IMG/VR virus record: IMGVR_UViG_3300028394_002328
Span: 124,001 to 188,000 of that record
DNA: 64,000 nucleotides
DNA from: a virus
Strand: one strand, 5' to 3'
In this document: one piece after another, positions 17,388 through 25,870 of the stretch
Position numbering within the stretch: the stretch's first letter is position 1
Layout of the letters: each line of letters starts with the position of its first letter
Made by a program: the position numbers and the translations under genes
Notes under the pieces: model-generated
The model's database searches: none
Told to the model about the DNA's origin: nothing
Seen by the model: the letters and a program-made list of their open reading frames with translations, nothing else

Positions 17388-18008
17388 ATGATAACATTAG
17401 ATATATTAAGAGCAATTTGTCCAAAAACAAAACCTGCAATTTTAGAAAATTACGTTGAACCGATTAACACAGTGGGTCAATATTATGAAATGTTTGACAA
17501 CCCAAAAAGAATAGCAGGGTTTTTAGCACAAGTAGCACACGAATCAGGTGGGTTTACTGCTATAAAAGAAAATTTAAATTATAGTGCTAAAGGGTTGATG
17601 ACTACTTTCAAAAAATACTTCCCCGATGAAGCTACTGCAAAGCAATACGAGAAGAAACCAGAAAAGATTGCTAATCGTGTATATGCTAACAGAATGAAAA
17701 ATGGTTCTGAAGAATCAGGTGATGGATATCGTTTTTGTGGGCGTGGATTAATACAGTTAACAGGAAGAGATAATTATACTAAGTTTGCACAGGCACTGGA
17801 CATGAGTATTGATGATACAGTAGCCTATTTAGAAACTCCAAACGGCGCATTAGTTAGTGCAGCATGGTTTTGGGATAATAATAAATTAAATCAATATTGC
17901 GACCGTGATGATTTTGTTACATTGACTAAAAGAATTAATGGCGGAACTATTGGATTGGAAGATAGAAAGCATCATTATCAAATTGCATTGAATTTGCTTC
18001 AAGGGTAA
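17388..18008 (+). CDS. Endolysin, GH19 chitinase-type muramidase/lysozyme
   Basis: Cell-wall hydrolase for lysis, of the glycoside hydrolase family 19 (chitinase-like) type common in phages. The protein has 206 residues in a single catalytic domain, with no signal peptide or membrane segment. Diagnostic segments are FLAQVAHESGGF, with the likely catalytic Glu52, then ENLNYSAKGL with Glu61 as second acid, and the substrate-groove motif FCGRGLIQLTGRDNY. The C-terminus has SAAWFWDNN and LTKRINGGTIG, also typical. Without a signal peptide it would need the holin at 59.6 kb to reach the wall. It sits between the giant fibre and a tail adhesin, and starts 9 bases after the fibre stop behind AAGGAAA. 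Confidence 0.88.
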   Translation: MITLDILRAICPKTKPAILENYVEPINTVGQYYEMFDNPKRIAGFLAQVAHESGGFTAIKENLNYSAKGLMTTFKKYFPDEATAKQYEKKPEKIANRVYANRMKNGSEESGDGYRFCGRGLIQLTGRDNYTKFAQALDMSIDDTVAYLETPNGALVSAAWFWDNNKLNQYCDRDDFVTLTKRINGGTIGLEDRKHHYQIALNLLQG

Positions 18009-18009
18009 A

Positions 18010-20529
18010 ATGGCACAACCAATTTGGACTACACCAGCAGGAACTTTAGGAACTTTCCCATCGGGAATTTCTACTATTACGCAATTAATAGCCACACCAG
18101 TGGCTCCTGCCACCAGTGTAACTTATACATTACTAAGTGCTATTTTACCGGCAGGATTATCAATTGATATCCTAGGAACAATCTACGGTACACCTTCATT
18201 AGTAACACAAGAAACTACATCAACTTTTACTATAAGAGCCACTGATAATTTAGGAAACATAAGAGATAGAACATTTTCAATGACTATCTCTGGCACTGCA
18301 ATACCATCTTTTGTCACCCCATCTGGTAGTATTTTAACGTCAAACGACAGTGTGTGGATAGAACTTCAAATTGAATATGCTAATCCTGATTCAGAGAATC
18401 CTGTAACTATTTCATTGATAGAGGGAGCGCTGCCCGTAGGACTAGAAATTAATCAAACTGGATTAATAAGAGGATATGCTGAACCACCTACAGCGTCAGT
18501 GACATTACCTGAAGTTGTTACAGCGGCAACTGTAACAGAAACTACTAATATAATTACATGTTTAACTACAACAGGATTCGCTCTTGGTAGACCAGTCGTG
18601 TTTACCGGGGCCTCGGTATTTGGTGGTTTAGAAGCAGGTATTACTTATTATATTAAAAGTATCATAGATAGTACTACTTTTACAATAAGTACTACTCAAA
18701 ACGGTCCTACATTAGCGCTTGCTAGTGGTACAGGATTTATGACAGTTACATTGCCTACACTTTCAATTGGACAACCAACTATTAGGTCATATGTTTTTAC
18801 ATTAACATTAAACAGTCCATTAGGAGGAGATTCAGGGTCATATAGTATGACTATCATAAATCAGAATACTCCCATAAGTCAAGGTGGTCCAGGCTTTCCT
18901 GCAAATAGCAGAACACCTACAATATATAATACTAGACCACAATCATTTAACATAACTGATGCTGATCCATATTATGGATATTATGTATTACCGCCGATAG
19001 ATAGTGGATATAATGATACATATCCCCCAAGTTCACTGGCATTTATTGGAACTATCCAAAGTGATAATTATTTTGCATTTAAGATAATTGGACATGATTT
19101 TGATGGCAATGGTATTACTTATGTATACTCAGAGTTACCATCTGCACTTACCGGTGACAGTGCAACAGGTTGGATAACAGGTACTCCTTCGATATCAACT
19201 GAAGGTATTAACCAATTTAATTTTGGTGTTGCTGTTTATAAAACAGCCAACCCAACAATACAAACACCCTTTTTTAACTTCTCATTTAATTTAGCAAATG
19301 CAATAACAGGTGTTATTACATGGGTTACTCCTAGTAATTTAGGAACTATTTTTAATGGTACTGTAAGTACAAAAGGTGTATCAGCGACAGCAGATGTTGC
19401 ATTACAATTTAGGGTTATAGACGGGGAATTGCCCCCGAATTTAACACTTTTGTCTAATGGACAAATAACTGGGTATGTAGCAGATCAACCTACCGCTAAT
19501 TTATTAGAACAAGGTGATAACACAGTATTTACCTTTACAATACAAGCATACTCACCAATTTATCCTATAGTATTTTCTAATAGAACCTTTACATTAACTG
19601 TATTGCAAGAATTTAGTCAACCTACTGATACATTGTACATAAAAGCTACTCCTAGTATACAAGATAGAGTTATGATTGATTCTTTATTGAATGATGATAC
19701 ACTAATACCTTATGATTTATTATATCGTCCCAATGACATTTATTTTGGTAAAGCATCTAGTGTAATTTACGAACACGCATATGGTATATATGCTAGTGAT
19801 GTAGCTGAGTACATTGCGGCTGTAACTAGAAATCATTATTGGAGGAACATTACATTAGGCGAATTAAAAACTGCCATTGCAAGAGATGAGAATGGTAATA
19901 TAATTTATGAAGTAGTGTATAGTCAAGTTATAGATAATTTAGTTAACCCTAAGGGTGTTAGTGTGGCAAGTTCAATATATTGGCCAGTATTAATTGATTT
20001 AGGTCAAGGTCCATGGTATACTAGTGTAACAAATGTGTTTACCAGCTATGAAGATATATTAGGACAACTGTACTATACCAGCTTAACTCCAGGATACGCC
20101 CGTACATTATATCCAAATAGTTTATATAATATGCGTAACCGAGTAGCACAAGTATTGGGGCAAGAATATGATAGTAGATTGTTACCATTATGGATGACTA
20201 GTCAACAAATAGATGGTAGTACATTGGGGTATACTCAAGCTTGGGTAATATGTTATACTCAACCGGGTGGTGCAGAAATTATAAAAAATAATATTAATAA
20301 TAATTGGACACAGGCTGATGGTTTGCCATATACATTAAATATGATTAATTTTAGAATTGATAGATTTAGTGTAGACAAGAGTATGACATATAACTATGAT
20401 AATAGGTTAGTACCGCCCACGTGGACTGGTTTACCTAGTGGAACACCTGTTCCCGATCCTGTTGATAGTAAAGATTTTTATGTACTATTCCCCCGTCAAA
20501 CAATTTTACCTGACGAATCTCAGTACTAA
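18010..20529 (+). CDS. Putative-Ig-domain virion protein (tail/baseplate adhesin)
   Basis: An 839-residue virion protein. Residues ~1-100 and others around ~100-165 and ~430-525 are cadherin-like putative-Ig (He_PIG) domains. The first shows LPAGLSIDILGTIYGTPS followed by FTIRATDNLGNIRDRTFS. Between them (about 185-240) is a small module with GITYYIKSIIDSTTFTIS, also found twice in the next gene product. The last ~300 residues are a distinct Trp/Tyr-rich domain (YARTLYPNSLYNMRNRVAQ, LPLWMTSQQIDGSTLGYTQA, WVICYTQPGG), which probably mediates assembly and looks conserved in aquatic T4-like phages. It starts 2 bases after the endolysin stop with AAGGG as ribosome site. Precise baseplate position is unknown. 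Confidence 0.7.
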   Translation: MAQPIWTTPAGTLGTFPSGISTITQLIATPVAPATSVTYTLLSAILPAGLSIDILGTIYGTPSLVTQETTSTFTIRATDNLGNIRDRTFSMTISGTAIPSFVTPSGSILTSNDSVWIELQIEYANPDSENPVTISLIEGALPVGLEINQTGLIRGYAEPPTASVTLPEVVTAATVTETTNIITCLTTTGFALGRPVVFTGASVFGGLEAGITYYIKSIIDSTTFTISTTQNGPTLALASGTGFMTVTLPTLSIGQPTIRSYVFTLTLNSPLGGDSGSYSMTIINQNTPISQGGPGFPANSRTPTIYNTRPQSFNITDADPYYGYYVLPPIDSGYNDTYPPSSLAFIGTIQSDNYFAFKIIGHDFDGNGITYVYSELPSALTGDSATGWITGTPSISTEGINQFNFGVAVYKTANPTIQTPFFNFSFNLANAITGVITWVTPSNLGTIFNGTVSTKGVSATADVALQFRVIDGELPPNLTLLSNGQITGYVADQPTANLLEQGDNTVFTFTIQAYSPIYPIVFSNRTFTLTVLQEFSQPTDTLYIKATPSIQDRVMIDSLLNDDTLIPYDLLYRPNDIYFGKASSVIYEHAYGIYASDVAEYIAAVTRNHYWRNITLGELKTAIARDENGNIIYEVVYSQVIDNLVNPKGVSVASSIYWPVLIDLGQGPWYTSVTNVFTSYEDILGQLYYTSLTPGYARTLYPNSLYNMRNRVAQVLGQEYDSRLLPLWMTSQQIDGSTLGYTQAWVICYTQPGGAEIIKNNINNNWTQADGLPYTLNMINFRIDRFSVDKSMTYNYDNRLVPPTWTGLPSGTPVPDPVDSKDFYVLFPRQTILPDESQY

Positions 20530-20532
20530 ATA
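20525..20532 (+). promoter_or_regulatory. Putative late promoter ACTAAATA
   Basis: ACTAAATACTA is one mismatch from NATAAATA, overlaps the upstream stop codon, and lies 18 bases before the next ATG. Confidence 0.4.
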
Positions 20533-20549
20533 CTATATGGAAATGAATT

Positions 20550-21824
20550 ATGAGTAGCGCAATTAATACAAACGGAATAGATGTTAATTATCCTACACCC
20601 GGGCAGAATAATAGTAGCCAAGGGTTTAGGAATAATTTCAATGCTATAAAAACTAATATTGATACCGCCGGTACGGAGATCACTGATTTACAAAACAAAG
20701 TTGTTGTCAAGTCCGCATTAAATAATACCACTGTAGACAATAACATGGCTAATACTTTGATTAGCAATGCCAGTACGAGAAGTTTTAGAGCAACTACTTT
20801 TAATTTGGGCAATAGCTTATCCGGCACAGTATTAGTTGATGTTTCATTAGGTGACGTACAATATGGTACTGTTACGGCTAATACTACCTTTCAATTTGGT
20901 AACTGGGCTCCTACTGGCACTCAGAGTAATGTTCAATTACAATTGGCAATTAGTAATGCAAATGCGGTAATCACTTGGCCTAGCGAAGTAGTAGTATCAA
21001 ATAACAATTTTGGTTTAACTAGTTTAGAAAATTATATTATTGGTACTTCAAATATTACTACCCCTTATAATGTATCTCAACTAGATTACAGATTAAGTAG
21101 TTTAGATTGCGGTAATACTATTACAATTGAACCATATAATAGACCAAGACAATCTACACAAATTCAACAAAGAAGTCCAGCACCAACTGGATTTCAAGGT
21201 GATGTAGCAGGAACAGTAGCAGTTGATCCTAGCGTTAATCAATTAACAATCACCGTTGCTAATACAGACCCATATCTTACAACTTCAGGCAATACTACAC
21301 AACTATATACTGATTTACCAATAGTATTTACCGGTACTTCACTTGCAGGTAATATCGTAGTAGGAACAACATATTATGTAAGAAATGTAGTGTCTAGTAC
21401 TACATTTACTGTGTCATCATCTATCGGTGGGGCTAATATTGCAATTGGGGCAAATGCTTCAGGCACTACAATGTTTGCTAATCCTGCAAGATACTTGTAT
21501 GTATCTACTGATGATTATAATTCTACAGTTTATAATAAAAATGTTGCAAACACTACAGTGACAACCAATGTGATAACATTAAACAATACCACTAGTCTAG
21601 TAGTTAATGCTCCAATCATTTTTACAGCAAATATTGCAGAAATAGTTGCAAATACAGTCTATTATATTAAAACTATATCTAGCCCGAATATAACTATTAG
21701 TCAATCTAGGACAAATGGTGTAGCAGGTACAACATTAACATTAAGTTCTAATGCTACTGCTACAACTGCTAACATATATGTAGGGTCTGATATTTGGCGA
21801 AGAATTCCTCTTAATTCATGGTAA
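20550..21824 (+). CDS. Virion structural protein with repeated small beta modules
   Basis: A 424-residue predicted structural protein. The N-terminus (YPTPGQNNSSQGFRNNFNAI, then an ITDLQNK helix) resembles the first 40 residues of the giant fibre, a phage-fibre attachment pattern in which 'D...Q.FR.NF..I...' leads into a coiled segment. Residues ~65-215 are an Asn/Thr-rich beta region. The C-terminal half carries two copies of a module with VVGTTYYVRNVVSSTTFTVS and VANTVYYIKTISSPNITIS, each followed by a Gly/Ala-rich loop, and ends SDIWRRIPLNSW. The same module occurs in the upstream gene product, so the two may share a scaffold or bind each other. No enzyme motif. Confidence 0.65.
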   Translation: MSSAINTNGIDVNYPTPGQNNSSQGFRNNFNAIKTNIDTAGTEITDLQNKVVVKSALNNTTVDNNMANTLISNASTRSFRATTFNLGNSLSGTVLVDVSLGDVQYGTVTANTTFQFGNWAPTGTQSNVQLQLAISNANAVITWPSEVVVSNNNFGLTSLENYIIGTSNITTPYNVSQLDYRLSSLDCGNTITIEPYNRPRQSTQIQQRSPAPTGFQGDVAGTVAVDPSVNQLTITVANTDPYLTTSGNTTQLYTDLPIVFTGTSLAGNIVVGTTYYVRNVVSSTTFTVSSSIGGANIAIGANASGTTMFANPARYLYVSTDDYNSTVYNKNVANTTVTTNVITLNNTTSLVVNAPIIFTANIAEIVANTVYYIKTISSPNITISQSRTNGVAGTTLTLSSNATATTANIYVGSDIWRRIPLNSW

Positions 21825-21828
21825 TTAA

Positions 21829-22065
21829 ATGCATCCATTCATAACTGATTTATCTGATAAAAAACTAGAAGACTTACAAACTACGATATCTGATCTCACT
21901 GGAAAATTAAATTTTGCTTATAGGACTGGAAATGGTCCATTAATTCATCAATTACAAATGGCAATCGGTAGTTATAAAGATGAATACCAAAAGAAAATGG
22001 ATGATCTCATAAAAAAACAAAATATTAGTTCAAAGATTGATATAAAGAAACAAAATGAGCGCTAG
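21829..22065 (+). CDS. Small helical unknown protein
   Basis: A 78-residue charged protein, largely alpha-helical (SDKKLEDLQTTISDLTGKL, HQLQMAIGSYKDEYQKKMDD). No membrane segment. Its ATG is 4 bases after the upstream stop with no clear ribosome site, suggesting translational coupling, and its 3' end overlaps the next gene by 11 bases. Small proteins of this type occur in aquatic T4-like phages, but I know of no function. Confidence 0.6.
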   Translation: MHPFITDLSDKKLEDLQTTISDLTGKLNFAYRTGNGPLIHQLQMAIGSYKDEYQKKMDDLIKKQNISSKIDIKKQNER

Positions 22066-22654
22066 AGTATCAAAAGATTTTGCCTTTCAAGCAGGATTAT
22101 ATTATGAAAATAAATTCCTAATTAATACCTATAATATTAGGCTTTATATGGAAGTAACGGTTGAAGATATATCAATACAAAATATCGCACTAGACCGTAT
22201 TAAGCATTTGTTTATCAATGGATTAGACAATTGTATTTTTGTACATGAAACTAATAAAACTGTAATTGAAAATTATATTAAAGCAGGATTAAGAGTTTGT
22301 ACATTGCCCGAAGAACCATATGATCAGATAATAGCTTTGGTGTTATTAAAAAAGATTAATACTATTACTGACAGTAAATTATATGTCACACAAATAAAAA
22401 TTTCATCATTAATATCCGATGATGTAGAGTTTTATGTTACCCATGATGAACATGTTGATTTTTGGAATAGAAATGTTTCTTGGTGGAATAATTCTGGACC
22501 CTGTATTACAGATTGGGCAAAGAAATTAAACAAAAAAGACAAAATAGTTGAACTTAAAAAAGATACCAATGATTGGATCGATTTGGGATTAGCTTGGAAG
22601 CAAAAAGACAGTTCTACTGACAACGAGATTGTTTTCTTGAATTTGGACAAGTAA
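22055..22654 (+). CDS. Unknown alpha/beta protein
   Basis: A 199-residue protein with a regular strand/helix pattern (LYMEVTVEDISIQNIALDRI, LFINGLDNCIFVHETN, LRVCTLPEEPYDQIIALVLL) and a Trp-rich second half (VDFWNRNVSWWNNS, WIDLGLAWKQK). No catalytic motif is evident. It overlaps the previous gene by 11 bases and ends the fibre/structural block before the replication-like block. It may be virion-related or a small regulatory protein; I cannot assign it. Confidence 0.6.
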   Translation: MSARVSKDFAFQAGLYYENKFLINTYNIRLYMEVTVEDISIQNIALDRIKHLFINGLDNCIFVHETNKTVIENYIKAGLRVCTLPEEPYDQIIALVLLKKINTITDSKLYVTQIKISSLISDDVEFYVTHDEHVDFWNRNVSWWNNSGPCITDWAKKLNKKDKIVELKKDTNDWIDLGLAWKQKDSSTDNEIVFLNLDK

Positions 22655-22683
22655 CTCTTGATATTTACCTTAAGAGGTGTTAC
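22651..22683 (+). promoter_or_regulatory. Hairpin that could mask a ribosome site
   Basis: GTAACTCTT (22651-22659) can pair with AAGAG and then TTAC of AAGAGGTGTTAC (22672-22683), leaving a small bulge. The 3' arm contains the only purine-rich ribosome-site candidate for the following gene, so the hairpin could limit its translation. Inference from sequence only. Confidence 0.35.
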
Positions 22684-22691
22684 AATCAGTT

Positions 22692-23198
22692 ATGAAAACA
22701 GATTTGTACGGGCAGCAAATTTACACAGAAAGTGATATCTGTGAAATATATTTGAGGGACCCTGTACGAAAACTAAAACAAGTTTTGGTAGAAAAACCCA
22801 TACAGTTTTCAGATATATTAGATTTGTCTGATGTACCACATACTACAGTCTATTCCGATCCTAAATTAACTATTGAAGAATTTGACAATAGGTTACAAAA
22901 TAATTGGTTAATGCCCGAAGAGTATAAGAATTTTGACATTGCCAAATATGTATTAGACTTGTGTAAAAACGATGAAGAACTACAAAGAGTTGGTGAAGAA
23001 TTAATATTATTCCAAGAACGGGAAATGTTTGATTTGTTACGCTATCTCAAGTATTTTGTAGATACTATGAGAGCAAATAATATAGTATGGGGCGTGGGTA
23101 GAGGTAGTAGTGTAGCCAGTTTTGTACTATTTTTGTTAGGAGTTCACCGTATTAATTCATTATATTATGATTTATCAATTGATGAATTCTTAAAATAA
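22692..23198 (+). CDS. DnaE (DNA polymerase III alpha) palm-fragment protein
   Basis: A 168-residue protein whose C-terminal ~75 residues read like one stretch of bacterial DnaE: helices around FQEREMFDLLRYLKYFVDTM, then WGVGRGSSVASFVLFLLG (DnaE has PGRGSxAGSLVAYxLG), then LYYDLSIDEFLK (DnaE has 'FDLLFERFLNPER'). It stops exactly where DnaE continues into the catalytic PDxDxDF aspartates, so it cannot be a polymerase. The N-terminal ~90 residues (MKTDLYGQQI, ILDLSDVPHTTVYSD) match nothing I recognise. I chose ATG 22692; a GTG at 22677 lies inside the only ribosome-site candidate. It may be a decoy or partner in host replisome contacts, or a reused RNA/DNA-binding fold. Confidence 0.6.
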   Translation: MKTDLYGQQIYTESDICEIYLRDPVRKLKQVLVEKPIQFSDILDLSDVPHTTVYSDPKLTIEEFDNRLQNNWLMPEEYKNFDIAKYVLDLCKNDEELQRVGEELILFQEREMFDLLRYLKYFVDTMRANNIVWGVGRGSSVASFVLFLLGVHRINSLYYDLSIDEFLK

Positions 23199-23201
23199 AT
23201 A
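23194..23201 (+). promoter_or_regulatory. Putative late promoter AATAAATA
   Basis: AATAAATA overlaps the stop of the DnaE-like gene and lies 21 bases before the next ATG, with AAGGAG between. It could start a transcript covering the GroES-like, BI-1 and clamp-loader genes. Confidence 0.5.
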
Positions 23202-23222
23202 TTCTATATAAGGAGTTTCATT

Positions 23223-23645
23223 ATGAAATATAAAACAGCAATGGGAAAAGTAGTAGACATGGGAGCATTGGCTGCTAAAAACGAAAAGGCAAGAGCAGTT
23301 GGTAATATGAAAGTTAATGCTCGCGGTGACACAATTGATTCTACTGGAAAGGTAATCAAAAGCGCTACTAATAGAGTTAACGAAAACTATGCAAAAACTG
23401 TAGGTAACCGTTCAGCCAATGTAGTTAGAAAACCATCTCAGCCCATTGAAAGAAACAAGGTCAAACCTGACGTAGTTAAAGAAGAATTAACCACATTTGA
23501 AAAAGAACTTGAGGCTGAGTTTGAAGATGATTTAGAAGTTGAAGAAATTAAGGCTTTAGAAGTCAAAGAAAGTAAAGTGGAAGTTAAAGAAATTAAATCA
23601 AAGGAGATTAATAGTAAAAATGGCAATACAACCACACAAGATTAA
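23223..23645 (+). CDS. Charged, disordered unknown protein before GroES-like gene
   Basis: A 140-residue protein. The basic N-terminal half (MKYKTAMGKVVDMGALAAK, AVGNMKVNARGDTIDSTG) looks conserved in type among aquatic T4-like phages. The C-terminal ~50 residues are an alternating Glu/Lys/Val tract with EVKE and EIK repeats that is probably a charged helix. No motif for catalysis. It has a strong AAGGAG site, and its end overlaps the start of the co-chaperonin gene by 26 bases, so the two are probably co-translated. Function unknown. Confidence 0.6.
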   Translation: MKYKTAMGKVVDMGALAAKNEKARAVGNMKVNARGDTIDSTGKVIKSATNRVNENYAKTVGNRSANVVRKPSQPIERNKVKPDVVKEELTTFEKELEAEFEDDLEVEEIKALEVKESKVEVKEIKSKEINSKNGNTTTQD

Positions 23646-23973
23646 TAATTTACGAGCCTTGCATGATGCAGTTATTGTGTCAGACATGGCATTTGATGAG
23701 CGTATCAGTGCAGGTGGAATTATTATTCCCAATGATGATATGAAAAATTCAGGTATCAGACCTCGTTGGGGTCGTGTATATGCGATTGGACCTGAACAAA
23801 AAGATGTTCAAGTTGGTCAATATATTTTAATTAGCCACGGTCGTTGGACTCGCGGTATTAAAATTGAAGATAGTTCAGGTGAACTTACTATCCGTAAAGT
23901 AGATAACAATGATATTTTAATGGTTAGTGACGAACCTGTGCTAGATCATACTATGGGTGATAAGGTAATCTAA
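23620..23973 (+). CDS. GroES/gp31-like co-chaperonin
   Basis: A 117-residue co-chaperonin that would cap host GroEL, as T4 gp31 does to fold the major capsid protein. The GroES beta-barrel is visible: RALHDAVIVSDMAFDER, then a mobile loop ISAGGIIIPND (GroES has 'sAGGIvl'), GRVYAIGPEQKDVQVGQYIL, and a final strand DNDILMVSDEPV. The region following the loop (MKNSGIRPRWGRVYAIG) shows the Gly/Val barrel strand typical of the family. T4 gp31 has 111 residues and GroES 97. It has an AAGGAG site inside the previous gene and is followed by TAAATG coupling to the next gene. Confidence 0.88.
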   Translation: MAIQPHKINNLRALHDAVIVSDMAFDERISAGGIIIPNDDMKNSGIRPRWGRVYAIGPEQKDVQVGQYILISHGRWTRGIKIEDSSGELTIRKVDNNDILMVSDEPVLDHTMGDKVI

Positions 23974-24267
23974 ATGCAATTTATTATTCGTTGGCTTAAC
24001 AAAAAATTCAATAGTTCTTTGAAAGATGCTAGTGTTGGAGAAGTTTATGCAAACCAAACTATTGCTGGTTCACCCAAGACCTCTAACCTAAATTCATTTG
24101 GCATGAACTTCACTGTGTATAAAGCAAATGGTGGATTCATCGTTGAATACCATCAATACGATAGACACCGTGACCGTAGCGAAAATAAATTACATATTGT
24201 TACTGAGGATAAAGACCTTGGTGAAGAGTTAGGTAAGATTATTAGTTTTGAAACATTAAGGAGTTAA
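23974..24267 (+). CDS. Small unknown protein between GroES-like and BI-1 genes
   Basis: A 97-residue protein beginning MQFIIRWLNKKFN, with a predicted mixed fold: GMNFTVYKANGGFIVEYHQY followed by a basic/acidic stretch DRHRDRSENKLHIVTEDKD. The start codon immediately follows the co-chaperonin stop (TAAATG), so translation is probably coupled. No signal peptide or catalytic motif. Such a two-strand sheet with a conserved basic turn could be a small regulatory protein, but this is only a guess. Confidence 0.55.
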   Translation: MQFIIRWLNKKFNSSLKDASVGEVYANQTIAGSPKTSNLNSFGMNFTVYKANGGFIVEYHQYDRHRDRSENKLHIVTEDKDLGEELGKIISFETLRS

Positions 24268-24269
24268 TT

Positions 24270-24947
24270 ATGTTTTATACCCCTAGAGTTTATCCAGACG
24301 CTACTACAATCAATACAGCAATGGCTGGTGTTTATAAGAACATGAGTCTTGCTGTTTTGGTCAGTATGCTTGTTAGTTATTTTGTTGGTACATCACCCCA
24401 ATTACTAGCATTTTTCTTTACTGGTGTAATGAAATGGATCGTGATGTTTTCACCTCTCATTGCTATTTTTGCGATTACTTTTGTACTATCTCGTAGCCCA
24501 TCTAGGGAAGTAGCATTTCTTATGCTATATGGATTTGCCGCCCTTATGGGACTAAGTTTTGCTACCATTTTTGCTGTGTTTCAAATGGGTAGTATCATTA
24601 CTGCATTTATGGGTGCGGCAGTACTATTTGGTGTTATGAGTTTTTATGGATATTTCACGAAGACAAACCTTGATAGTATGGGTCAGTTTATGTTTGTTGG
24701 CCTTATTGCTATTATCATTGCCAGTATCATTAATATTTTTATTGGTAGTACTGTATTTCAAATGGTAATCTCAGCACTTGCTATCATCATCTTTTTGAGT
24801 TTGACTGCGTATGATACCCAAAAGATTAGAGAAATGCTGTTTTATGATGAAACTGGGACAGCAGAAGTCACGGGAGCCTTGACTTTATACCTAGATTTCA
24901 TTAATATCTTCTTGTCGTTACTTCAATTATTTGGTGAGAAAAAATGA
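24270..24947 (+). CDS. Bax inhibitor-1 (BI-1/YccA/YbhL) family membrane protein
   Basis: A 225-residue integral membrane protein with about seven membrane segments (near residues 24-40, 48-74, 81-104, 107-128, 138-160, 163-180, 203-222). The family signatures are present: SLTAYDTQKIREM with Asp182, and TGALTLYLDFINIFLSLLQL with Asp209, the acid pair that gates calcium or proton leak in characterised BI-1 proteins. The N-terminal soluble segment is short, as in bacterial YbhL/YccA. E. coli YccA binds and restrains the FtsH protease, so a phage version might protect phage membrane or regulatory proteins from FtsH; that role is inferred. It has an AAGGAG site and overlaps the clamp-loader start by 4 bases (ATGA). 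Confidence 0.88.
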   Translation: MFYTPRVYPDATTINTAMAGVYKNMSLAVLVSMLVSYFVGTSPQLLAFFFTGVMKWIVMFSPLIAIFAITFVLSRSPSREVAFLMLYGFAALMGLSFATIFAVFQMGSIITAFMGAAVLFGVMSFYGYFTKTNLDSMGQFMFVGLIAIIIASIINIFIGSTVFQMVISALAIIIFLSLTAYDTQKIREMLFYDETGTAEVTGALTLYLDFINIFLSLLQLFGEKK

Positions 24948-25870
24948 AAAATAGGCTTTGGGTTGAGAAATTTCGTCCCACAAATGTAGATGAATATGTG
25001 TTTACTGATGACCGACTGAAAAGTCAGGTCAAGCAATGGATTAGTGAAGGATCTATTCCCCATCTTTTATTAAGTGGGGATCCAGGTACAGGTAAGACTA
25101 CACTTGCTAAGGTTCTTATTAAAGAACTAGGTGTGGAAGAGTATGATGTACTAGAAATCAATGCCAGCCGTGAAAATGGTATTGATAATATGCGTGAAAA
25201 AATCAATGGCTTTGTTCAAACAATGCCTTTTGGTAAATTCAAAATCGTTCTACTAGATGAGGCTGATTATCTAACTCAGCCAAGTCAGGCAGCATTGCGC
25301 GGTGATATGGAAACATATCATATGACTGTTAGGTATATCTTAACTTGTAACTATGAGCATAAGATTATCCCTGCATTGCGTAATAGCAGGTGTCATAAGA
25401 TTCATATCGCAAAACCTGATATGAATGAGTTTACTGCTAGGGCCGCAACTGTTCTTGTTACTGAGGGCGTAGAGTTTGACTTAGATACACTAGATAACTA
25501 TATTCGTGGAACTTATCCTGATCTTAGGCGTTGTCTAAACCAACTTCAAGTAAACAGTAATACAGGTAAACTCATTTCTAATGTAGATACTAATTCAAGT
25601 GAAGATTCTATTCTAGTTGAAGCCGCACAATTGTTTAAAAGTGGTAAAATTATAGAAGGTCGTCAACAACTGCTACATTATATTGCGTTGTATCCAACAC
25701 GCATTGAAGATACATATAAATGGATGTACGACAATCTTGACCTTTGGGGCACAACTAATGAACGGCGTGATGCTAATATTATAATCATTCGCAATGGTCT
25801 TGCCAATCTACCATTGGTAGGTATTCCTGAAATTTCATTAGCAGCAACTTTGGCAGAATTGTCATTATGA
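24944..25870 (+). CDS. 44: Sliding-clamp loader large subunit (gp44-like)
   Basis: AAA+ ATPase that opens the gp45 clamp and loads it on primed DNA; the clamp also activates late transcription in T4. The protein has 308 residues (T4 gp44: 319). Motifs: N-terminal LWVEKFRPTNVDEYVF, Walker A GDPGTGKTT at 45-53, EINASRENGID, Walker B KIVLLDEAD at 100-108, sensor-1 ILTCNYEHKII and the RFC-type SRC motif at 148-150. The C-terminal part is helical, as expected for the collar. It overlaps the BI-1 gene (ATGA) and the next gene (ATGA), suggesting a coupled set. The partner gp62 and the clamp gp45 are not recognisable in the window. Confidence 0.93.
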   Translation: MKNRLWVEKFRPTNVDEYVFTDDRLKSQVKQWISEGSIPHLLLSGDPGTGKTTLAKVLIKELGVEEYDVLEINASRENGIDNMREKINGFVQTMPFGKFKIVLLDEADYLTQPSQAALRGDMETYHMTVRYILTCNYEHKIIPALRNSRCHKIHIAKPDMNEFTARAATVLVTEGVEFDLDTLDNYIRGTYPDLRRCLNQLQVNSNTGKLISNVDTNSSEDSILVEAAQLFKSGKIIEGRQQLLHYIALYPTRIEDTYKWMYDNLDLWGTTNERRDANIIIIRNGLANLPLVGIPEISLAATLAELSL

